Shown here piece after piece: positions 47,708-58,010 of a stretch of DNA of 64,000 bases. The DNA comes from Porites lobata. Its lineage: Eukaryota; Cnidaria; Anthozoa; Scleractinia; Poritidae. The notes under the pieces are model-generated. The model saw only the letters and a program-made list of their open reading frames with translations. It ran no database searches and was not told the origin of the DNA. Each line of letters opens with the position of its first letter. The first letter of the stretch is position 1. Where the stretch lies: NCBI GenBank assembly GCA_942486035.1, contig CALNXK010000107.1:669501-733500 (forward strand), written 5' to 3'. The position numbers were made by a program, and so were the translations under genes.

Positions 47708-48253
47708 AAGGTGTCTGTCACATACGGGGCATTGTTTGATCTTTGATTGGAGAGTACTAAGCCCCAAATCACGCACGTTTTCTCCGAATGATATCTATCT
47801 GAAGAATGGCGGTCGAAAGGGACTGGCGAATCAGTTTATGTTTCGGTCTTTTTTTTCTTCATCCGACTCGCTTGTTGACGAGTCGAGTTTAATACAAATA
47901 TCTTCATCATCGGGCCTCTTTGTTCTAGTTATAAGGCTGTACAAGGTAAATTTTGTATCAGTTAGTCATGTGGATTAAAGCGTGACCATTGTATTTAAAA
48001 CCTACTTGTACCCGTGATAACTGACTTTCTCATGGAACTTCGATTCTTACGCCCTGTTCACACGAATCAGGAGATTTTTCTCTGTAACCGCGTATTTCTT
48101 TACCCGGATTCGTGTGGACGAGGCTTAAGGCCATGCCCATTATTATAAGGGTTGCACGGTTTCCCATCGCTCCTACAATTTATAAAAATACAATGAATAT
48201 GATAAGATCAGATTGTGTTTTCCTTACTGTCAAATACTTTAGTTTAGGTGAAA

Positions 48254-48466
48254 ATGAAGCATCTCAATAAGATTCTCATCTTGCTGTTTGCTGTGACTTT
48301 GGTTACGGGAAAACCAATGCCAGATGACTGGAGCCTGGAATGGAACAATGACAAAGGAGCCTGGACCGATGAGGGCGATTTAATCAGTGTTTCCCGTGAA
48401 CATATAAACTCGGAAAGTAATCCAGTCTGTTGCCGTCTGCAGATCCCCGTTTTCTTTCACAAATAG
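48254..48466 (+). CDS. Small secreted peptide, copy C, second CC replaced by FF (70 aa)
   Basis: Same length and signal peptide as copy B (ILILLFAVTLVTG). The acidic middle is conserved (WTDEGDLISVSREH). At the C-terminus the first cysteine pair is kept (NPVCC), but the second pair is two phenylalanines (PVFFHK). The polyadenylation signal is the weaker ATTAAA at 48704. The unit lacks the candidate 5' UTR exon seen in other units. It could be a decaying copy or a diverged peptide with one cysteine pair. Confidence 0.65.
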   Translation: MKHLNKILILLFAVTLVTGKPMPDDWSLEWNNDKGAWTDEGDLISVSREHINSESNPVCCRLQIPVFFHK

Positions 48467-48703
48467 ACATGACAACTTTTTATTAGATTTATTGATAGTC
48501 TAACTCAAAAATACATAGCTGGGCGAACTGAAATCTGCAAAACTGATCACATAACGTGAAAATTAACTTTGCAAGACATAAACACGACACCGATAGAACC
48601 CAAAACAGCGCAAGGTTGTAGCTGAGAGCCCTACTTTGTTTAAATCCATGATACTGGAATTATTACGTGTACAGTATTCTCCACAGTTTTCCTTTTTCAT
48701 GTA

Positions 48704-48709
48704 ATTAAA
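48704..48709 (+). terminator. Variant polyadenylation signal of copy C
   Basis: ATTAAA at the position of AATAAA in the paralogous 3' flanks. Confidence 0.45.
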
Positions 48710-49159
48710 TAAGCTGGTAATTATGTTGATCTTGAATATCTGTTTCTTTGTTTTAACGGAATTTCCTAAATACGTTGTCGTACAATATTATTTCTTCTTC
48801 TAGTTTTTCCTGTCTTTTGTTTTGTTTTGTTTTTTTTTTACAATGGGTAGCCTGCCAGCAAGCTCTCTGGGAGGGGAGGGGAGGGGCTATGATGGCCTCT
48901 GGTGGTGGGAGACGGGTAGAAAACGACACCAGAACTCCCCACAACCAATAACGGCTATTGAAAACAATGCTACGATTTTTTTGTCAACTTACTGTATTTA
49001 ATTTTACCAGTAAGCTTGTCATAGATTAAAAAGAACCCCTTAAATTATACTAAGAAGGAGAAAAATAAACCAATATAAAGCTTTTTTAACATGGAAACGA
49101 AGCGGTAGCCTCATTAGTGGACAAGAATGTTTTAACACGACATTAACCTCGTTTGGATA

Positions 49160-49284
49160 CCTAATTACTAATTACTAAATGAATTAGCCCAAGATCTGCA
49201 GGCGCTATTTACCTTTGGCTTGGTTTACAAAATTCTGTCAGAAAAGGCGCGAGCAATTATATTTGTCCCAAGAAATCCACTAAG
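49160..49284. repeat. Direct repeat, left copy
   Basis: About 120 bp (TAATTACTAAATGAATTAGC ... TTTGTCCCAAGAAATCCACTA) nearly identical to 50819-50944. Confidence 0.9.
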
Positions 49285-49559
49285 TTTACATGTATAGTTC
49301 ATGGTAGAAGGGTCACTCGCCGAACCGAAGTACCTTGAGCGAGCCTACGTTTCCTACATTCCCTTAAAAACTTGGCGGACCGTTTATATAAGAGACAAAC
49401 TTTTTGCTTGTATCAGCTAAAAGGGTGACCCGTCTATTACCGGGTAGCCCTTTTTAGATGGTAGGGTGACCCTCAAATAAACACTTTGGCTCGCCCAGCC
49501 GGGTTATTTCGGTCAAGGAGAAATAATCGCAGCATACACGAACACTTTTATCACCTCTT

Positions 49560-49960
49560 GGTTCGGGCAAAGTGATCAGCTTTTTTTCATATTAACAGCT
49601 GTTAAAGTTGAATCGGTTTGTGAAGATGACCATCTGAGCTCACTTTGAAAATGAGGCTTAACACAAAATGTCCCGTATATACTTTGCACTGTTTTGTTGC
49701 ATGCACTATTTGTTGCAGCAATATCACTCGAGGTATTTGTGTATTTCTTTACGGCAGAAACTTTTTGAGGTAAGTAAAATGCTATTTCTCTTTTATTTTT
49801 GATTCTTCGGATAGATAACCCGCAAGAGGATTCAGCTTGTCGTATCTCTTCATTAATACAATGGTTTGTTGAAGATGCTTGTCAGAAAACGTACGAGATA
49901 TTCTCTGATCTTTGATGATTGAGAGTTTGTCCTAGGCTGGAAAGGACTGAACGCTACTTT
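49560..49960 (+). repeat. Diverged 5' portion of a fourth peptide-gene unit
   Basis: Contains the same order of blocks as the other units (AGATGACCATCTGAGCTCAC, ATATCACTCGAGGTATTTGT, CTTTTTGAG before GTAAGT at 49770), with more divergence. No coding exon follows. Confidence 0.5.
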
Positions 49961-51081
49961 CGGTGCTCAATTTGCCGTTCTGCCATTGATAAAGTCGGTT
50001 TTCAGCTTTGCGCGCACCGTCCTCACGGTCGTCATATTGTCTTTGTTAAATCTGTCCACTAATATCTCTGGCTTAGTTTCAGTGGAACCTTCCTCAGGAG
50101 GGATCACAAGGGCTTACATTATGTTTCAACACTATAGTCGAACCTCCATGCGCGACAACCTCTCGCCAGAGTGACCAAGTCCAAAAAGTAATGACATTGC
50201 GCCCTAAATGTAATTAAGTTCGAATAACATTTTCCGTCAATTGTAATTAACTCTTAAGTGTAATGACATTCGGTCTTAAATGTCATGACGTCGTGATAAC
50301 GCCATCAATGACGTAAGTAACCCCTTCATAAACTGGTTATGACATTGATCTGTCACGCCATCTCCACCCGGGATCCAAGCTGAACAGTCAAAGCCTTATC
50401 GTTCAAACCTCTCCTAAACTACCACCTTGGTCTCTTAAGCGACCGCGACCACTTTTTACGATGACGGTTCTATAATTTTCCATTGTTTCTAACCCCTTGA
50501 AGGCGACCACTTTGCGTGACGACACTAAAAACGGCTGTGTAGCAGGCTAGGATTTTGGGGGTAGGAGAAAATTCTAGTAAGCAGGGTTTTTAAAAAGGGA
50601 GGATTCGAGGTTAAAATGTGACAAGTTAGGATCGCGAAAACTACATTTGCCTAAAAGTGACTAAGATGGTGTCTAAAATTGGTCACCGAATATCTGGTAG
50701 GGGGCTCTGCTGAGAGGCCAGCGGCACACCCCCGGGGCACGCCCAGCCAAACTTGACCCAAGTACATGTGTAACCCCCGGGATTCTCCAGTTATCGCGAC
50801 TACTAACCCCTAATTACTAAATGAACTAATTAATTACTAAATGAATTAGCCCAAGATCTGCAGGCGCTATTTACGTTTGGCTTGGTTTACAAAATTCTGT
50901 CAGAAAAGGCGCGAGCAATTATATTTGTCCCAGGAAATCCACTACGCCTGTAATCAGTTTTCTCAGCGGAATCTACCGTGTCTATAAACTACGTAGTGGT
51001 AATGGCATGCAAAGTCCCTTCTCCCTTCCCTTGCTCCCAGAGAACAGCTGATCGAATCCTTTTATATTGCCTTTGATTTCA
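49961..51081. other. Intergenic, upstream of the BTB-Kelch gene
   Basis: Non-coding sequence with short AAGTGTAATGACATT-type repeats at about 50180-50290 and the right copy of the direct repeat (50819-50944). The gene's promoter should lie here. No core promoter motif is clear. Confidence 0.4.
50819..50944. repeat. Direct repeat, right copy
   Basis: Near-identical to 49160-49284, about 1.66 kb away, in the same orientation, ending 140 bp before the BTB-Kelch start codon. Confidence 0.9.
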
Positions 51082-52755
51082 ATGGAAGCTTCGCAAGAAG
51101 CCACAATTCGCACTGTTTCAAGCACACAACAACTCTTCCTTCCAAAAGAAACACTTGATCATCCATTTGACGTTACTCTGGCGATCCAAGATGGGAAGGA
51201 ATTCAAAGCGCATAGACGGGTTCTTTCAGAGGCGAGTCCTTTCTTTGAAAGGCTGCTTAAAAGTGACATGAAAGAGTCTATCGAAGGAGTTATCCACTTA
51301 GAAATGACAAACGAGCAATGTTTGGGGGATATATTGGAATTTATCTACACAGGCCATGTTCAGATTTCGGCTGCAGAAGAAAATGGTGCTCAAGACTTGA
51401 TCATAATGTCAGACTACTTGGTTTTACCACGTCTGAAGACTGTTGCTGGAAAACATTTAGTGAAGGACTTAAAGATATCAAATTCTGTTTCATTTTACCA
51501 GTTTGGCGTGAAATATCAATGTGACGAGCTCATTTTCGAGACCAGAAACTTCATTCATGCCAATTTCATGCACGTAGCGCAAACGGAGGAGTTCTTGAGC
51601 TTGTCGTGCGAAGAAATCAAAATGTGGATTTCAAATGACAACATTTCTGTAACTGCCGAAGAAGATGTATTCAAGGTCATTCTTAGATGGGTGAATCGTG
51701 ATAAACTGGTGCGGAAGAAATATTTCCCCGAGTTATTCAGTGAAGTTCGACTTGTGTATGTATCACGTGAGTTTTTATACAGCGACGTCATGACAACTGA
51801 GTTTGTGATTAGTGATGAACACAGCGTGGGGCTTGTTAAGGATGCTTTGAAGGTCATTGAATCAAAAGACTTTCAGCAGCGCAGTATTCGTCCTAGAAAG
51901 TCACTAGAGATGCCTGTCATGGTGATATGTGTACAAGGTTTCAGTAAACAGGAAGACAACATGCTATGTTGTTACTATCCGCTTGAAGACAAATGGTCTA
52001 AGTTTAATGGCACAGTTCCACCCAATATTGGAGAAATTGTACCCTGTCATGGAAAACTTTATTTTCATTTATTTCCTCATGAGGACGTTGGAGTCAGGGA
52101 GAGAAGACTGTTGTGCTATGATCCATTATCAAATTGTTGGTCTTCATTTCCATATGAGGATCACAGGACAGTGAAGAAAATATTTGCTATGAATGATGAG
52201 GCAATTTATGCCCTGGTGGCTGAAGATATACTATGTTGCCCTGACTGTACATCCCTGTACCTCCGTAAAATTCCTGGACCCTGTAGTAAGACCCCACATC
52301 TTTCTTTCTTGAGAAAGTACAAACCAGAAACCAGTTCCTGGGAAGACATAACATCATTTGATTTGGACTGTAATTCAAGATCGGGGGTTTGCGTTGTAGC
52401 CAAGGACAATTTTGTTTATTTCATTGGTGGTGGTTATTGCAGCCCAGATCGACATGAGATCCTTGCAAGTGCTGACAGATATGATCTCATCAACGATACA
52501 TGGGAGAATTTAGCAAACCTTCAGCTTCCAAGATGGTATGCTCGCGCTACTGCAACACACCACAAAATTTTTGTGGTTGGTGGAGTAAAAGGTGATTTAC
52601 TAGCTGAGAGTTGTGAAATGTATGATGAAGATACAAAGGAATGGCATTTTGTAGCAAGGCTGAGGAAGACACCATTTGATCATTACAATCCAACTTTGCT
52701 GGGTGTTGATAACAAACTGTATTGTTTAATCCCACTAATTTGTGCATGGAATTGA
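51082..52755 (+). CDS. BTB-BACK-Kelch (KLHL-type) protein, in-frame TGA in last repeat (557 aa)
   Basis: KLHL proteins are substrate adaptors of CUL3 ubiquitin ligases (family knowledge). This intronless frame starts at the ATG at 51082. A BTB domain (about residues 25-130: FDVTLAIQDGKEFKAHRRVL, ASPFFERLLKSDMKES, DILEFIYTGHV) is followed by BACK (about 135-240) and kelch repeats: CYYPLEDKWSKF, CYDPLSNCWSSF, KYKPETSSWEDI, YFIGGGYCSP...RYDLINDTWENL, FVVGGVKGDLLAESCEMYDE. The sixth repeat begins YNPTLLGVDNKLYCLI and is cut by TGA at 52753. After the TGA the same frame continues KDKIDCYDFEKNEWKAKTQI for 71 codons to a second TGA at 52969. The missing half of the repeat is thus still present, pointing to a nonsense mutation, a sequencing error or readthrough. 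Confidence 0.92.
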   Translation: MEASQEATIRTVSSTQQLFLPKETLDHPFDVTLAIQDGKEFKAHRRVLSEASPFFERLLKSDMKESIEGVIHLEMTNEQCLGDILEFIYTGHVQISAAEENGAQDLIIMSDYLVLPRLKTVAGKHLVKDLKISNSVSFYQFGVKYQCDELIFETRNFIHANFMHVAQTEEFLSLSCEEIKMWISNDNISVTAEEDVFKVILRWVNRDKLVRKKYFPELFSEVRLVYVSREFLYSDVMTTEFVISDEHSVGLVKDALKVIESKDFQQRSIRPRKSLEMPVMVICVQGFSKQEDNMLCCYYPLEDKWSKFNGTVPPNIGEIVPCHGKLYFHLFPHEDVGVRERRLLCYDPLSNCWSSFPYEDHRTVKKIFAMNDEAIYALVAEDILCCPDCTSLYLRKIPGPCSKTPHLSFLRKYKPETSSWEDITSFDLDCNSRSGVCVVAKDNFVYFIGGGYCSPDRHEILASADRYDLINDTWENLANLQLPRWYARATATHHKIFVVGGVKGDLLAESCEMYDEDTKEWHFVARLRKTPFDHYNPTLLGVDNKLYCLIPLICAWN

Positions 52756-53115
52756 AAAGACAAAATTGATTGCTATGACTTTGAGAAAAATGAATGGAAA
52801 GCGAAAACTCAAATACCATTTGAAGAACTGTCACCGAGAGGGTTGAAAAATGAATCTTACTTACAAATTACTTCATGTTGTTCAATGGGAATTTTCAAAA
52901 GACACAATTTTCTTCAACATGCCTCATTCAAAGACATTAAAACTGGGAAAGATAAATGTGTTATCATGTGACCTAACAAAGCAAAGACAGAAACTATTTT
53001 GTGTTCTGTTAGGGTCTGCTGTTGTAGTTTGTTTGTTTTTTTTTGCAACAATTTGTCATCAGTAATGATATGCACCATAACCCTGGAAACAGTGACATTC
53101 TAGTTCACAGGAAAA

Positions 53116-53263
53116 AATAACAGATTCCCATTATTGGACATTTTGGGGTATTTAAAGAATACCTGTAAAAATCCCAAATTTGGCAAAGTGAGACAAGTCC
53201 CAACCAGGGAATTCCCAACCAAGTTCCCTGGTTGGGAATATCCAATAATGGGAATCTGTTTTT
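53116..53263. mobile_element. Foldback MITE downstream of the BTB-Kelch gene
   Basis: AACAGATTCCCATTATTGGA at the left pairs with TCCAATAATGGGAATCTGTT at the right; an inner AACCAGGGAATTCCC hairpin is present. It may lie in the 3' UTR. Confidence 0.8.
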
Positions 53264-53493
53264 TTTTCCCGTGGTTCTTAGAAGCTGCAATTTCTTAAAT
53301 CCTGGGATTTATCGGAGTGAAAATAATTTCTATTTCCCAACAAAAAACTCCAATTTTGTAAATTATTTGTAAATTTGCTGTAATTGAACAGCATGTAGAT
53401 ATAATTTTTGTGAACTTGACTTAATTTCATGTTCAGTCTTTTTTTTTTGTTTCGTGCTTGTGATATGTAAATTATTTCATTTTCCCCTTTTTT

Positions 53494-53570
53494 ACATTGT
53501 AAAGCGCCATGAGCTCAGGATATGAGCGCTATATAAATAAAGTTATTATTATTGTTATTATTATTATTCA
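53494..53570 (+). mobile_element. SINE-type 3' tail with AATAAA
   Basis: ACATTGTAAAGCGCCATGAG...GAGCGCTATATAAATAAAGT followed by TTATTATTATT repeats is a widespread metazoan SINE/retroelement tail. Its AATAAA at about 53537 could serve as polyadenylation signal for the BTB-Kelch transcript. Confidence 0.55.
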
Positions 53571-54052
53571 TAAACCGTCTCCCAACTGGTGGACTTAACA
53601 ATCAGCAAATCAGAACCTACTTGTTAAGGGCCAGTAAGTAATTCTGCTGCAGAATAGTTGTGCCTAAGCGCTGCGAAATTCTCTTCCAGACACGATTATA
53701 CAGTGAGAAAACATCAGTACTTCCCTATCGTTTTCTCGTTGATCTCTTACTTTACGGACCTTTACGAAACCCTAATGAAAAAACGCCGGGCGAAAAAAAA
53801 ACTGCAGGGTTTAGCCAAGTGAGAACTTTCACCAAATCTCACATTAAGAAATCGCTGACATATGATGACAACTTCTCATTGACATACGGCTTTTAGGTAG
53901 TCTTTTCCATGTACACAACGTCTCAACTGAAAACGCAACCGAGCAGCTTAAAAAAGGTCGTAAACAGGAAAACTTGATTGACCAGGAGAAACGCACCAAT
54001 CACTGAAACTTTGCGGCTCCATTAAACGTTTAACTTTTACACTGTTTGCTTT

Positions 54053-54161
54053 AGCCTGCGAAAACATCCGTTTCTCCTCGCTCTTCGCCGCTGGGGACGT
54101 TTCGCGCGAATCGTCCCCAGCGGCGAAGAGCGAGGAAAAAACGGATGTTTTCGCAGGCTAT
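54053..54161. mobile_element. 109-bp palindromic MITE
   Basis: TAGCCTGCGAAAACATCCGT...CGCTCTTCGCCGCTGGGGAC is followed almost at once by its reverse complement. The arm equals the terminal repeat of the longer element at 56997-57510. Confidence 0.85.
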
Positions 54162-54741
54162 GTTTGCTTGAAAATGAAAAACTTAACAGTTTTATCAGTC
54201 TTTTATTGGAGGAAACTTTCATGAACTTGTTTGTGTAACTGCTGTAATCCACCAAGAACTGTACTCAAGATTTTCAAAAGGGTTGTCATTACAAGAAGAC
54301 TCAAAGATCGCAAAAGATAGGTATTAAAATGTATTGATACGGCATTACCTTCCCCGACTTACCTTAAGTCTCTTCATGTCTTTTCGTCTCCTTCGAACGT
54401 TTTCCCTGCAAACGTACCATGTGTCCCTGGTTTTGACGCTTAGTGTAGGCAAAGCTGCGAACTATTCCTAATTAGATAATTTTCGTCATGTTGTTGACCA
54501 ATCAAAAACAAATCTGATTTCATGCGCACGTGCAACTCACAAATAAAAAACTAGCATTGCACATGCACGCAAAGTTTTGTAAAGCGTCCGGTCCGTCAGG
54601 TGTGAAGCAACACGTTTTACTTAAAACTGGGGGGCAAAAGTGAAAAGCTTTCACTTGTACATGGATGAAGGGATATCATGGGAAAATAGTCAAGACTAGG
54701 GAGTTAACGAAACAGACGACGAAGGCATCAACTAGATTGCA

Positions 54742-55073
54742 GGGTCGTAACATGGTATATGGGCTCAGGGCTCAAAGCCCAAAATATGACTGGGATCAGG
54801 GCTCAGAGCAAAGGGCTCAGGGCTCAGAAGAATGGGATCAGGGATCACAAGGCTTTTGAGCCCGAATCGGGGATCAGATTTATTACACGGTCTAAAAATC
54901 TCTTATCACACTATTTTTCCGCTTAATAAGGTTTGTGTCCATAGAATTTCCTGGCCGAGGTACATTACCTATTCTTGCTTCCGGCTGGCAGCAGTTCCTG
55001 TCATACGAAGTCCTGGTTGTTTGACGAAAACATGGTATCATATTCTTAATTTATTAATTGTTGAGGGCATACG
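54742..55073. mobile_element. Left-end fragment of the 34147-type TIR element
   Basis: Starts with the same terminus CAGGGTCGTAACATGGTATA and matches 34818-35109 almost exactly; the match stops at TTGTTGAGGGCA. Confidence 0.85.
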
Positions 55074-55108
55074 CTGAGCATCCCTGATTTCACAGGTTCA
55101 GGGCATGG

Positions 55109-55240
55109 GGCTCCCTCAATGCCCAACTACCCCTCCCCTAAACCAACATTAACACTTAGTTCTTAATTACTAAGGGCAAAATGTTGGCTTAGGGGAGTGG
55201 TAGGTGGGCAGTTTCACAGAAACGTAAAATGATCCAAAAG
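55109..55240. mobile_element. Diverged copy of the 6228-type foldback MITE
   Basis: CCCAACTACCCCTCCCCTAA and GCTTAGGGGAGTGGTAGGTG pair and match the arms at 6228-6361. Immediately followed by a GGATTCC-rich degenerate repeat (about 55265-55450). Confidence 0.65.
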
Positions 55241-55264
55241 CTTTTTTCACTAAACTTTGACTTC

Positions 55265-55450
55265 GCCCCACGTAAGGTAATCCAAGACAGTCTTGAACTC
55301 TGGACTCCACGTTGTGGATTCCGGATTCCAGGTTCTGGATTCCGGATTCCTTTTCAGTAAAACTCGGATTCTGGATTCCAATCGTTAGCGGGATCCCGGA
55401 TTCCTAGCACTGAATTCTGGATTCAAAAGCTCAGGATTCTGGAGTTTTGC
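55265..55450. repeat. GGATTCC-rich degenerate repeat
   Basis: Irregular recurrence of GGATTCCGGATTCC/TGGATTC motifs; same family as segments at 6655-6740, 58325-58573 and 63155-63385. Confidence 0.65.
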
Positions 55451-56114
55451 AAGCAAAAATTTCTTAGCCTGTGTCGCAGACAATCTAAATACCCGATATG
55501 GACTATACCGAGTTTTCTATTTACTTCTCGAGTGACTAGTTCCGGAATCCGGATTACCTTAAAAAGGCAGATTGACTGATGAGACCTTGTGAACTTCACT
55601 TAGACTGCAAAGCGATAGGAATCTCAAGCTGAGAAGTCCTGCGCAAAAACGTGCACCAACCTCCTAGTCCTCAAAAACTCATCATCGTTCCCAGAGCCTC
55701 TCTTCTTTCCATAACCTGCCCAAGCTAGAGCCTGGAGTCAATCACGTGCTTTGTTGTATCGCTGTGATGATCATCAGGGGCATCCAACGACTTTTTCTTT
55801 CTCTAAAATAAGAGTTCGAAGAAGCAAGTATTGCCTAGAAATTTCTAAAGTTCGAGAAAGGCTGAAAAATTTGGGGGTAACTTTTCTAATAAATTTACAG
55901 CTACTCAAGTCCTCGAACTTTCAAACGGACCAACAGTTTTTAAGGTGGGAACTTTTGAATGTGACGAAAAAGTCACCTAAAGCTTTCGAGTCGACTAAAC
56001 GTCCACTATATCATTGTTAAAGCAAATAGTTTTTAGGGGAACTCAGGGCAACCATGTGAGACACTCCTGACGCTCCTGACGTATTTGGAAACATGCGGTC
56101 GTTGCGTCGTTGCC

Positions 56115-56194
56115 AGTTGGCAACCTCGTTCCCAGGTTCCATTCCTACTCGTCCCTCGGTGACGAGTAGGAAAGGACCCTGGGAACGAGGTTGA
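56115..56194. mobile_element. Foldback MITE 5' of the fibrinogen-domain exon
   Basis: CAACCTCGTTCCCAGGTTCC at the left pairs with CCCTGGGAACGAGGTTG at the right around GACGAGTAGG / CCTACTCGTC. Confidence 0.8.
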
Positions 56195-56275
56195 CCAGTT
56201 GGCTGCTCCTCTGGGTCTTCTTGGTTCATAACCGTTTTAATGGAGAAGTGATTGTTTTGCGATTCTTTATTACAG

Positions 56276-58010
56276 TAAAGAAGAACTGCGCTGAACTGTA
56301 CAAATCTGGCCAAAGAACCAGCGGAGTTCACGCAATTGACCCTGATGGTTCAGGCGCCTTTGATGTTTTCTGTGATCAAAAAGCCGCTGGTGGAGGTTGG
56401 ACCGTGATCCAAAAAAGATTGGACGGTTCAGTTGATTTTCAGCGAGGATGGAATGACTACAAGCGCGGATTTGGTAGCTTGAATGGTGAGTTTTGGCTCG
56501 GACTCGATAAGATGAATCGCTTGACAAAAACAAAAAGCCGACTTCGAGTGGAGCTTGAAGACACAAAAGGAAATACTGCTTACGCTGAATATGATTTCTT
56601 TGCCGTGGCAAGTGAGAGAGCTTTGTACAAAATGAGCCTTGGAAATTATTACGGTGAGTGATAATGATAAAAACAACTGAACTTCGGCAAATAAAAGACA
56701 TCCTAAAAGCCCTTATCATGAGCAGTGCGTTAGAAAATTTTAAAAAAATGCACAAGCACTGTCCTATACCAAAAATGTAGGGGGGGGCGGCAACCTTTGG
56801 ACAGTGAGCCTTAGATCATATTATGCTAAGAAGAATCAGGCGTGGACGAACCATTGTTCCGTAATTTGCAAAGCCATTCCATTCAATTTTTTCACTGATT
56901 TTGGAAATGTTAACCCTGATCAAAAGAAACTGATAGCGATACGGCACTCCGTTAATCTGGGTGCAGCAGCTTTTCTTGCGCGGGTTTTCTTTTCGGTAGC
57001 CTGCGAAAATATCCGTTTCTCCCCGCTCTTCGCCGCTAGGGACGTTTCGCGCGGAGAGACGTCTGCGACTCAGCGACAGAAATTCCATACTGATGACCCA
57101 AATCAATGTTTACATATTAAATACGGTAGTCAAGGGGTTCCAAATATAAATTTGTTTAATTTTACGTTTCTTCTGGTCGATTTTGGTAAAGTGTTTTGCT
57201 TATCTGCCAACGAGCTCCAGCAAAACTCAAATGCTACTCCTAGAGAAGACTATATTCCACAAATATTGACTGTTTTGTTAGAGATTCTTCGCGTTTACAT
57301 TTGACCTTTGTGGCCTTTTGTCTTTTGTCTGTCATTTGTAAACAATAGCTTAAACAATGTAACTACTCTGTCGACCAATCAGCGCTTCTGACCGCATTCC
57401 GGACAGATTTTACGTCATCATTATGGAGTCGCTGAGTCGCAGACGTTCCTCCGCGCGAAACGTCCCCTGCGGCGAAGAGCGAGGAGAAACGGATGTTTTC
57501 GCACGCTATCGTTTCGGTCAAGTCTTTATAGTGACACGCTGCCGACCCCACAACATCTCGCCGCAAACATCGCACTCGAGAAAAAACCTCTGTCACCTAG
57601 GGTAGCACTTCGCCTTACTCAGTTAGGAAATCTGCACTTATGATCAATATTCCAATATGTGCAACAATATTGCAGGGTGTTCAGGGCGGGGGTAACATCC
57701 TTTTTGGGGCAACTGCATGCATACATTTTTCTTTCTTTCTTTTCTAGGGACTGCAGGAGATTCTTTGGGTTATCACGCTGGATCTGCGTTTTCAACTAAA
57801 GATCGCGATAATGATCAAAGCTCAAGCAACTGTGCTGTGAACTATAAAGAAGGATGGTGGTTTAACAGCTGTGTGACCGCCAGTCTTAATGGCTTCTACT
57901 ATCACGGACAGCACTCATCTAACCATGATGGTATTAACTGGCGCGCGTGGAAGGGTGCAAAATACTCGGCTAAAAGAGCTGAGATGAAGATCAGACCAGT
58001 GGATTTCTAA
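56276..58010 (+). CDS. Fibrinogen-related domain (FReD) protein, last two exons
   Basis: Exons 56276-56653 and 57748-58010 join in phase (G + GG) to give an almost complete fibrinogen C-terminal domain of the ficolin/tenascin/techylectin type, used in innate recognition or matrix binding (family knowledge). Visible motifs are KNCAELYKSGQRTSGVHAID, FDVFCDQKAAGGGWTVIQKR, NGEFWLGLDKMNRLT, then GTAGDSLGYHAGSAFSTKDR with the calcium-site run DRDND, NCAVNYKEGWWFNSC and NGFYYHG, ending AEMKIRPVDF. The acceptor TTTATTACAG precedes the first exon and GTGAGT follows it. No upstream exon with signal peptide or collagen/coiled-coil region is recognisable between the BTB-Kelch gene and 56276, so the 5' end is either distant or missing. 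The intron carries nested MITEs. Confidence 0.88.
56952..57606. mobile_element. MITE of the 3757 type, split by another element
   Basis: Left remnant (AATCTGGGTGCAGCAGCTTT) and right remnant (CAAGTCTTTATAGTGAC ... CACCTAGGGTAGCA) correspond to the two ends of the element at 3757-3932, separated by the insertion at 56997-57510. Located in the FReD gene intron. Confidence 0.55.
56997..57510. mobile_element. 514-bp TIR element inside the FReD intron
   Basis: Terminal inverted repeats of about 85 bp: GTAGCCTGCGAAAATATCCG ... CGACTCAGCGAC at the left, inverted as GTCGCTGAGTCGCAGACG ... GGATGTTTTCGCACGCTA at the right. The same arm forms the palindrome at 54053-54161. Confidence 0.85.

Noticed and set aside
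56191..56275. Signal-peptide-like N-terminus (hydrophobic stretch) directly in frame with the FReD exon
   Set aside because: It lacks an ATG, overlaps the end of a MITE, and a good splice acceptor (TTTATTACAG) lies between it and the domain.
56804..57304. 166-codon open frame in the FReD intron
   Set aside because: Covers the intronic MITE and its flank, no domain similarity.
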